In this document: positions 57,759 through 64,000 of the stretch, piece by piece
Layout: each line of letters starts with the position of its first letter
Position numbering within the stretch: the first letter of the stretch is position 1
Origin: CAYQQU01 sp964419545
GTDB lineage: Bacteria > Bacteroidota > Bacteroidia > Chitinophagales > Saprospiraceae
Assembly: GCA_964419545.1 (NCBI GenBank)
Contig: CAYQQU010000007.1
Coordinates: 1 to 64,000, forward strand
Direction: 5' to 3'
Length of the DNA stretch: 64,000 bases
Translations under genes and position numbers: made by a program
Notes under the pieces: generated by a model
What the model saw: the letters and a program-made list of their open reading frames with translations, nothing else
Databases searched by the model: none
Told to the model about the DNA's origin: nothing

Positions 57759-58865
57759 TTAATCCAAAAACAAAAAATTTCCGTTCTCGTATATCTTTTC
57801 GTCGTCGGCGAATATCCTACCGGAGCGCGTCATATCCGTGATCATATCCCAGTGCACTGAGGATTGGTTCTTGCCGCCTGCCTGTAGATAAGACTGCCCG
57901 ATGGCGAGATGCACCGTGCCGCCGATCTTTTCATCAAAAAGAATATTTTTGGTAAAACGGCTGATATCGTAGTTGGTGCCGATGGCGGCTTCTCCGAAGC
58001 GCCGCGCGCCTTCTGTGGCGAAGATCCGGTCGAGGAAATCCTTGCCCCGGCTCGCTTCCCAGCGTTCTACGTATCCGTCCTTCACCCATAAGGTAACGCC
58101 TTCGACCTCCGTATTCATGTATACCCCCGGATAGTTGAAATGCACGACGCCGCTGACCGAGTCTTCGACCGGGGAGGTGTAAACTTCCCCGGAAGGCATA
58201 TTGGTGCGGCCGTCCGAGTTGATCCAGGTGCGTCCTTCGGCGGAAAAACGAATGTCCGTGCCTTCATCATTAGCGTAACGAATGGATTTCCGCTGGTTGA
58301 GAAAATCAACGATGGCCTGCTGGCGCCGGCGCACCTCCAGCCAGCTGGCGACGGGGTCTTCGTCGAAGACCTTGCAGGCGTTGTAGACAAAGGTTTCGTA
58401 TGCTTCCAATGACAAGCCGGCCTCCTGGGCGGCGGCCATAGTCGGGTATTGGCAGGTCGTTCGCTTGAGGTCGCGCGTTGCCGTGCGTTTGAAGTAGGCG
58501 TTCATCGCCGGCTGCATGGCCTGCTGCCGGGCCTGGCGCTTGTCGGGGTCCACTTCCTGATCTTCCCGCAGGTTGTAAGGCGCCCGGATGTTGAGATAGG
58601 CGTCAAATTCATTCATCGCCTGGGTAAAAAGAGGCGAGACGTACTGCAGCTGATCTTCGGAAGCAAGGGTGAGCAACAGGCGGTTTTGTTCCCGGAAGTT
58701 GAGATCGACCTCTACGATGGCGCCGGCCTGTAAGGTTTCGCGGTAGACTTCGCGGACGAGGGGCTCGGCCAGGGTGGTCGTACGCACCAGAAGACGGTCG
58801 CCGGCCTTGATCTCTAGACAGTAATGGACAAGGAGGTTCGCGTATTTAGCGAGAATCGGATTCAT
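57759..58865 (-). CDS. M29-family aminopeptidase (thermophilic-type metallopeptidase)
   Basis: A 368-residue enzyme starting at ATG 58865 (MNPILAKYANLLVHY); a frame from 58895 adds residues overlapping hflX. M29 metal ligands are present: 'NMPSGEVYTSPVEDS' (Glu), 'EAAIGTNYDISRFT', 'GGTVHLAIGQSY' (His), 'SSVHWDMITDM' (His and Asp). 'YANDEGTDIRFS' is another conserved block. It would release N-terminal residues from peptides in the cytoplasm with two cobalt or zinc ions. It lies about 26 nt after hflX on the same strand. Confidence 0.93.
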   Translation of the reverse strand: MNPILAKYANLLVHYCLEIKAGDRLLVRTTTLAEPLVREVYRETLQAGAIVEVDLNFREQNRLLLTLASEDQLQYVSPLFTQAMNEFDAYLNIRAPYNLREDQEVDPDKRQARQQAMQPAMNAYFKRTATRDLKRTTCQYPTMAAAQEAGLSLEAYETFVYNACKVFDEDPVASWLEVRRRQQAIVDFLNQRKSIRYANDEGTDIRFSAEGRTWINSDGRTNMPSGEVYTSPVEDSVSGVVHFNYPGVYMNTEVEGVTLWVKDGYVERWEASRGKDFLDRIFATEGARRFGEAAIGTNYDISRFTKNILFDEKIGGTVHLAIGQSYLQAGGKNQSSVHWDMITDMTRSGRIFADDEKIYENGNFLFLD

Positions 58866-58891
58866 AATTATTACTTCAAACGGCTTTACAT

Positions 58892-60106
58892 TCACCAGTG
58901 TTTGACCTGATACGGGTAGCGTATTTTGTATTGTTCCTTAACGAGCTGCAACAGCATAGTCCGCAACAGGTCGATGTTTTCCTTGGTCAGGGCCGAAACG
59001 AAAACGTTTTCGTGACCAAACTGATATTTCAGGCTCCCCTGTAGGCCTTCTTCAATCTCCCGTTTAGCTTCTTCATCGACGAAGGGGTCGTAGTATTTTT
59101 TTCGGTAAAGATCGATCTTATTGAATACCAGAAGCGTCGGTTTTTCGAGCGCGTCCAGGTCTTTGAGGGTATGATTGACGGTACGAATCTGGTCTTCGTG
59201 CTGAGGGTGCGCAATATCGACCACGTGCAGCAGGATGTCGCTTTCGCGGACCTCATCCAGGGTCGACTTGAAGCTCTCAATCAGGTGGTGAGGCAATTTG
59301 CGAATAAACCCGACGGTGTCCGACAGCAGGAACGGCGTATTGTCGTACGCCACTTTGCGCACGGTGGTATCGAGGGTAGCGAACAGTTTATCTTCGGCGA
59401 ATACGTCCGATTTGGTGAGCAGGTTCATGAGAGTGGACTTGCCGACGTTGGTGTAGCCTACCAGGGCGACCCGCACCAGTTCGCCGCGGCTTTTGCGTCG
59501 CGTCACGTTTTGCTGGTCGATCTTTTCCAGTTTTTTCTTCAGGATGGAGATCTTGTCGCGCACGATACGGCGGTCCGTTTCGATTTCTTTTTCACCCGGA
59601 CCCCGCATGCCGATGCCCCCGCGCTGGCGCTCGAGGTGGGTCCACAAACCCCGCAGGCGGGGAAGCAGGTACTGCATCTGGGCGAGTTCGACCTGGGTCT
59701 TGGCCTGGGCGGTCTGCGCCCGACTGGCGAAAATGTCGAGGATGAGGCTGCTGCGGTCGATGATCTTGACCTTGAGAGCTTCTTCGATGATGTTTACCTG
59801 TTTGCCCGAGAGGTCATCGTCGAAGATGACCATGGTGACGGCTTCATTTTTATCCAGGTATTCTTTGATTTCCTGCAATTTGCCCTTACCGATGAAGGTC
59901 TTGGGATCGGGATGAGGCATTTTTTGGATGAACCGTTTTGCCGTACTGGCGCCGGCGGTCAGCGCCAGAAATTCCAGTTCGTCCAGATATTCATTGACGA
60001 GTTCTTCGGATTCTCCTTTCTCCACGAGCCCGACGAGGACAGCGTATTCTGTTTCCCTTTTTAACCCCTTGGTTTCCTTTTCACCTAGATTCCAGTCATT
60101 TCTCAT
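58892..60106 (-). CDS. hflX: GTPase HflX
   Basis: A 404-residue ribosome-associated GTPase that splits stalled or hibernating ribosomes under stress. The N-terminal HflX domain (about 20-180: 'FIGKGKLQEIKEYL', 'IDRSSLILDIFASRAQTAQAKTQVELAQMQYLLPRL', 'GIGMRGPGEKEIETDRR') is followed by the G domain with G1 'GYTNVGKST', G3 'DTVGFI', G4 'NKID' and a C-terminal extension. Full length, ATG 60106. Separate from the envelope operon upstream by 191 nt. Confidence 0.96.
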   Translation of the reverse strand: MRNDWNLGEKETKGLKRETEYAVLVGLVEKGESEELVNEYLDELEFLALTAGASTAKRFIQKMPHPDPKTFIGKGKLQEIKEYLDKNEAVTMVIFDDDLSGKQVNIIEEALKVKIIDRSSLILDIFASRAQTAQAKTQVELAQMQYLLPRLRGLWTHLERQRGGIGMRGPGEKEIETDRRIVRDKISILKKKLEKIDQQNVTRRKSRGELVRVALVGYTNVGKSTLMNLLTKSDVFAEDKLFATLDTTVRKVAYDNTPFLLSDTVGFIRKLPHHLIESFKSTLDEVRESDILLHVVDIAHPQHEDQIRTVNHTLKDLDALEKPTLLVFNKIDLYRKKYYDPFVDEEAKREIEEGLQGSLKYQFGHENVFVSALTKENIDLLRTMLLQLVKEQYKIRYPYQVKHW

Positions 60107-60297
60107 AGATTGTCAAAAGTCAGTTTTCACCTCTTCGTTCAACGGAGTCTTTGCTTCTCGCTTCCGGATTCTTTTTAACTGCGCAGTGAACAGAATAGTT
60201 TCGGTTCTTAGGCATTTGTTTGGCTTTTCAATATAAAGTTTTTTTCGGTTAAATGACAATCGACGGGATTTTTGCTACTAAAAAAATAAACAGGCGC

Positions 60298-61533
60298 TTA
60301 CTGTTTTTTCACCCACTTAACCGGATTGAGACGCTGTTTTTCCCGCCATATCTCAAAATGCAGCTCGGTGCGAACACTGCCGACCTTGCCGATGATCTGT
60401 TGTGCTTTGACGACGTCGTCGCGACTGACGTAGACTTCCGCCAGGTTCGAATAAACGGTATAGTAGTCGCCATGGCGAATGATGACCATATTCTGATAAC
60501 CCTGAATAAAACGCGTGCCGACGACCTGCCCCTCGAAAATGGCGTATACTTCTGCGGAAGGCCGGGTGCGGATATCAATGCCGTTGTTCATCACCATGAT
60601 GGTTTTCAGGTTGGGATGCGGCTGGGCGCCGAACGGGCGGCTGACTTCGCCCTGGCTTACCGGCCACGGCAGGCGTCCCTGGAAGGTGTGGAAATCGGAC
60701 CGGATCGCGGGCGCGCTGCCCTCAATACGGCCGGCTGCGGCGAGTGCTTCGGGGCGGCGGGCGGCACGGCGTTTCTCGGCCATGGCTTCGCGAATAACCG
60801 ACTCGATAGCGGCATTGAGCTTTTCGTGAGCGGCCTGCTGGTCTTTGAGTTCCGCGATGAGTCTTTTTTCGTCCGACTTTAAAGTGGACAGCAGCTTGTT
60901 CTTGCTTTCCAGTTCGGCGGCCAGCAAGTACTGTTGCTTCTCGGAGGCGGCCAGCAGATCGGCTTTTTGCACCCTTCGCCGGGCCAGCTGTTCGGCGCGT
61001 TCGGCCAGCGAGGCCTGCGTCTCCTCGATGAGGCGGGCCTGCCGGCTCCGGTAGCGATCGTATTGCAATAAATAGCGCCAGCGCCGGAACGCCTCGTTGA
61101 AACTGTCCGCCGAAAAGAGAAAGAGCAAATAGCTGTTGTTGAGCTTATGCCGGTAGGCCGTGCGGAGCATGGCGGCGTATTCCGCCTTCAACTGCTCGAT
61201 ATCGCGCCGCAGCGCGGCGATCACCTCGTTGTTGCGGGCGATGCCGGCATCGGCGTAGGCAATTTCTTCCCGCAGGGTGGTGATGAGCTGCTGTCGCTTT
61301 TGGATTTGCTGCTGCAGCGTAAAGTAACTGTCGAGCGTGGCCGCCCGGTTTTTCTTGGTCTCGTCCAGCAGGCTGGTCGTTTCCTTGATCTCCTGGAGCA
61401 GCCGTTTGCGACGTTCTTCCAGTTCTTTGCGCGACTGCCCGCTCAGGGCGCCGGGCAGCAAAAGGAGCAGGGCGAAGCCCAGGAGGGCGAACCTAATCGT
61501 AGCTGGCGCGGGTGTATCGACTCGGGATTTCAA
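60298..61533 (-). CDS. EnvC-like murein hydrolase activator (degenerate M23/LytM)
   Basis: A periplasmic coiled-coil protein with a C-terminal LytM domain, ~410 residues. A signal peptide ('FALLGFALLLLLPGALSGQ') follows; the start is uncertain: ATG 61578, TTG 61533 (used) or an ATT overlapping the previous stop. Long coiled coils span about 35-250. In the LytM domain the zinc ligands are replaced: 'NGIDIRTRPSAEVYAIFEGQV' has Asn where the first His should be, and 'HGDYYTVYSNLAEV' has Asn for the last His. Such proteins do not cut peptidoglycan but activate amidases, as EnvC does. It overlaps the DUF4292 gene upstream in one operon. Confidence 0.88.
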   Translation of the reverse strand: MKSRVDTPAPATIRFALLGFALLLLLPGALSGQSRKELEERRKRLLQEIKETTSLLDETKKNRAATLDSYFTLQQQIQKRQQLITTLREEIAYADAGIARNNEVIAALRRDIEQLKAEYAAMLRTAYRHKLNNSYLLFLFSADSFNEAFRRWRYLLQYDRYRSRQARLIEETQASLAERAEQLARRRVQKADLLAASEKQQYLLAAELESKNKLLSTLKSDEKRLIAELKDQQAAHEKLNAAIESVIREAMAEKRRAARRPEALAAAGRIEGSAPAIRSDFHTFQGRLPWPVSQGEVSRPFGAQPHPNLKTIMVMNNGIDIRTRPSAEVYAIFEGQVVGTRFIQGYQNMVIIRHGDYYTVYSNLAEVYVSRDDVVKAQQIIGKVGSVRTELHFEIWREKQRLNPVKWVKKQ

Positions 61534-62269
61534 ATCGGATACTCTTTGGGATGTTAAAATCAACCTTTGAAAAATCAATGCCGATCGAAACGTTTCCCGT
61601 TTCCCGGCTATTTACTTCAAAAGATCGAAAATACGAAAATTTCTGATTATCTGTTGCTTGTCGATAGTCGTCTTGCAATATTTGTAGTTTTCTTGCAGCG
61701 GCGGGCTCTTCGAAGTGCATTTTCTGGAGTAAGAGCGAAACGCCGTCTATCCAGTATTGGCAGTCGGAGCGTTCGTCGCTGCCCGAAAGCAGGTAGGCGG
61801 CTTTTCGCCGTTCCAACTGCAGGTATTGCTGGGAAAAGAAAAAGACCGGGTTGCCCAGAATGATGGCTTGCAGCATGTTGAGGTTGGCGGGGAAGTTGTA
61901 CTCCCGCTCCACCATGGTGATGTCTTCGGCGACGAACTGGTTATTGATCCGGTCGAGCACAAAGATCGAATCGCTGGTGATTTTTATCCGCGCCACCTCG
62001 AAGCCCAGCTTTTTGACGCTCATCCAGATGATGCTGTCTTTGCGCATCCGGATATTAGCGGTCGTTTTTATAGCGAAGGCGCCGTCGTCATAGGAAATCT
62101 GCGCCCGCCCTTCGAACCAGTCGGCTTCTATCTGATTGAGGGCAGCGATCACTGCGGAGGACGATTCCTTCTTCAGCGGTCTGGTGGTAGCCGCCTTTTT
62201 AGAAGTGCGGCAGCCCAGGGCGCTGAACAACAAGGCGGAGAGCAAAAAAAAGGCGAAAAAACGGTTCAT
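61493..62269 (-). CDS. DUF4292 lipoprotein
   Basis: A 258-residue lipoprotein (lipobox 'LFSALGC', Cys20), LolA/LolB-like in outline: 'FEGRAQISYDDGAFAIKTTANIRMRKDSIIWMSV', 'LGFEVARIKITSDSIFVLDRINNQFV' and 'SIGIDFSKVDFNIPKSIRFEIPSRY'. DUF4292 proteins are characteristic of Bacteroidota and are encoded between a TPR protein and an EnvC/M23 gene, exactly as here. Proposed to help outer-membrane lipoprotein or lipid handling; not proven. Its C-terminus overlaps the next gene. Confidence 0.92.
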   Translation of the reverse strand: MNRFFAFFLLSALLFSALGCRTSKKAATTRPLKKESSSAVIAALNQIEADWFEGRAQISYDDGAFAIKTTANIRMRKDSIIWMSVKKLGFEVARIKITSDSIFVLDRINNQFVAEDITMVEREYNFPANLNMLQAIILGNPVFFFSQQYLQLERRKAAYLLSGSDERSDCQYWIDGVSLLLQKMHFEEPAAARKLQILQDDYRQATDNQKFSYFRSFEVNSRETGNVSIGIDFSKVDFNIPKSIRFEIPSRYTRASYD

Positions 62270-62284
62270 GGTGAAATGGCTTGA

Positions 62285-64000
62285 TCACTGTTCGTACAAT
62301 TGTTGGTCGTTGATTTTTTTGTCGAGCAAAGGCGATTCGCCGCCTTGCTCCCTGGCTTTTTTCCAGTACCGAACGGCTTGTTCTTTTTCTTGCAGTTGAA
62401 ACAACACATCACCGTATTGTTCCAGGATGCGCGGCCGGGTTTCGCCTCCGTTCTCCAGGGCCTTTTCCAGCCAGTTGCCGGCTTTTTTAAAAGCTTTTTG
62501 CTTGTAAAAGACCCAGGCGTAGGTGGCCTGATAATCGGGGTTTGTGCGGAATAATTCGTTGGCGAGCCGGGCCATGGCTTCTGCTTTGGGCAGGTTGTAT
62601 CCCTGTTCCGCCAGGCGGTAGCTGTAATCGTTGAGCACTGCCGCGCCTTCCGGATTGAGTTCGAGCGCCCGGTCGAAGGCGTCGAAAGCGGCATTGAAAT
62701 TAGAACGTTCATATTCCGCCAGACCGGTATAGTGGTAGACATCAAATTTCAGCCTGCCGTTATCGCCGGCCATGAAGTTCGCCTGGTCGAGCAGGCCCAG
62801 GGCTTCATCGTAATCGTCCAGCTCGTACTGGGCGAGGCCGGCCATATAATAGAGGAGGGCTTTGTTCGGAAAAAGGTCCATGGCCTCTTCGGCGGTTTGC
62901 GCCAGGTTGTCGTAGTCAGCTCCTTCCCGGTAGATGTGGAGGATCTGTTCCCAGACGGAAAAAACCGATTCGTTGCGTTCCAGCGTGGCCTGGTATTTTT
63001 TCAGGGCTTCCCGAGGGCGGCCGGAATGGTAGAGCAGGTCGCCGGCGGCGGAAAAAGGTTTCGCCTCCGCGGGGTGGGCCTGTTCCAGCAGATCAGTCAG
63101 GTCGAGGGCGGCGTCGGCGAGGTCGCGATCGCCCGTATCGGCTACTTTGGCGATGATGGGGAAGAGCTGGCCTATTTTGAGGTCGATATCGACATCGGGT
63201 CGTCCGAAAAGCGGCGCCAGCGATAGCAGGTACTCGATCTCGTCGCTGTTTTTACTCGTATTGCCGGCCAGCGCGAGCCCGGCCTTGGCGTCTTGCGGAT
63301 CGATCGCCAGTATCTCCCGGTACACTTCGCGGGCCTGTTCGGTTTCGCCGATCTGTTCGTAGAAGCCGGCGAGGAGGTGCCGGTAGTGGAGGTTGCGGGG
63401 GAAGGCTTCGATCAGGCGTTCCAGTTCGCGTCCGGCCCGTTTGTGGTCGCCGGCGCCGAGATAGAGGGCGTGTTTACGCCGGATGACCTCCTCGTTGACC
63501 CCGATGCGTTTTTCCAGTTGGTCGTAAACCTTGATCGCTTTGCTGAGGTCTTTGCTGCGCACCAGGAAAAACGCCCAGCGAAAGTAATAGTGTTCGTTAT
63601 CCGGATGCCGTTCCACGAGCTGCTCGTAGAGTTCGGCCGCTTCGCTGTTCCGGTTGGTCTCTTGGTAATAGTCGGCCAGGAAGCGCAGGTACCACTCGTT
63701 CGCCGGGTCCAGTTCCGCCGAGCGTTTCAGGTAGCGCAGGGCTTTCTGGTCATTTTCGAGCGAGTCGTAGATGCGGCCGAGTTCGAAAGCCGCGGCGTGG
63801 TTATTTTCATCCTTATCGAGGACCTGCTCGAAGAGTTTGGCGGCTTCTTCGAGGTTGCCCAGTACTTTTTCCCGGCTGGCGTCGATAAAAATCTTTTGGA
63901 GTTCGACGGCCTGTTCTTCTACCTGCTGGGCCGTCAGGGAGGAAGCGCCGGCGGAGGCGAATAACAGAAAGGCCAGGATGATAAATCTGATATCGGACAT
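62285..64000 (-). CDS. TPR protein, first gene of the DUF4292/EnvC operon
   Basis: A 571-residue exported protein whose ATG is at the very last base of the window (64000), apparently complete. Signal peptide 1-24 ('FIILAFLLFASAGASSLTAQ'). The rest is TPR repeats ('AAAFELGRIYDSLENDQKALRYLKRSAELD', 'EWYLRFLADYYQETNRNSEAAELYEQLV', 'HYRHLLAGFYEQIGETEQAREVYREILAID' in overlapping family form, and near the end 'YTGLAEYERSNFNAAFDAFDRALELN'). It is 15 nt ahead of the DUF4292 gene. Likely a periplasmic scaffold in cell-envelope assembly. Confidence 0.9.
   Translation of the reverse strand: MSDIRFIILAFLLFASAGASSLTAQQVEEQAVELQKIFIDASREKVLGNLEEAAKLFEQVLDKDENNHAAAFELGRIYDSLENDQKALRYLKRSAELDPANEWYLRFLADYYQETNRNSEAAELYEQLVERHPDNEHYYFRWAFFLVRSKDLSKAIKVYDQLEKRIGVNEEVIRRKHALYLGAGDHKRAGRELERLIEAFPRNLHYRHLLAGFYEQIGETEQAREVYREILAIDPQDAKAGLALAGNTSKNSDEIEYLLSLAPLFGRPDVDIDLKIGQLFPIIAKVADTGDRDLADAALDLTDLLEQAHPAEAKPFSAAGDLLYHSGRPREALKKYQATLERNESVFSVWEQILHIYREGADYDNLAQTAEEAMDLFPNKALLYYMAGLAQYELDDYDEALGLLDQANFMAGDNGRLKFDVYHYTGLAEYERSNFNAAFDAFDRALELNPEGAAVLNDYSYRLAEQGYNLPKAEAMARLANELFRTNPDYQATYAWVFYKQKAFKKAGNWLEKALENGGETRPRILEQYGDVLFQLQEKEQAVRYWKKAREQGGESPLLDKKINDQQLYEQ

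Overview
The window reads as the chromosome of a Bacteroidota bacterium, most likely a free-living member of the Saprospiria. This is inferred from gene content, because no 16S rRNA is present. The supporting signs are type IX secretion sorting domains (a type B gliding-motility-associated C-terminus at 18586-24708 and type A sorting tails at 41122-44064 and 50111-51733), DUF4292 and DUF3109 proteins, a Rho with a long charged insertion, candidate TAnnTTTG promoter boxes, and mostly weak Shine-Dalgarno sequences.

Layout. Positions 1-3053 look like an accessory, partly decayed island. An intact tRNA-Asp (300-373) is preceded by tRNA-derived tandem repeats, one of which is split by a 123-bp inverted-repeat element with a 5-bp target duplication. 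A ParE/RelE-type toxin-antitoxin pair follows, then an AbiE system whose toxin gene is truncated, then a fragment of an SNF2-like defence helicase. From 3056 the window is ordinary chromosome: a polytopic membrane protein and a lipoprotein; hypD-hypE; a flippase-like protein; a GlsB-like protein with a VWA protein; an M20/S9 peptidase pair; clpB; the 2040-residue T9SS protein; a sodium:solute symporter; a DUF3109 protein; citrate synthase; gcvH; vanZ-like and tonB genes; a TPR protein; rpmH (51 aa); frr; a zinc peptidase; serS; rho; an MscS channel; a subtilisin-like secreted protease; a histidine kinase and its response regulator; a glucosaminidase; a VOC protein; an ECF sigma / anti-sigma candidate / DUF4097-like operon; a beta-CASP nuclease; an M29 aminopeptidase; hflX; and a TPR - DUF4292 - EnvC-like envelope operon running to the right edge.

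The least expected signals are outside proteins. (1) A putative independent ncRNA of about 335 nt lies on the minus strand (26152-26488), with its own promoter-like box and a strong terminator. (2) Long, highly structured leaders precede rho (about 37013-37458) and rpmH (about 33761-34001), each with a TAnnTTTG-type box. (3) A 140-144 bp nested-palindrome repeat occurs three times (5373, 48443, 56738), and a second repeat of about 59 bp occurs twice, with a degenerate partial copy at the island edge. (4) A perfect 28-bp palindrome lies just upstream of the putative rpmH promoter. No CRISPR array, rRNA or complete insertion sequence was seen.
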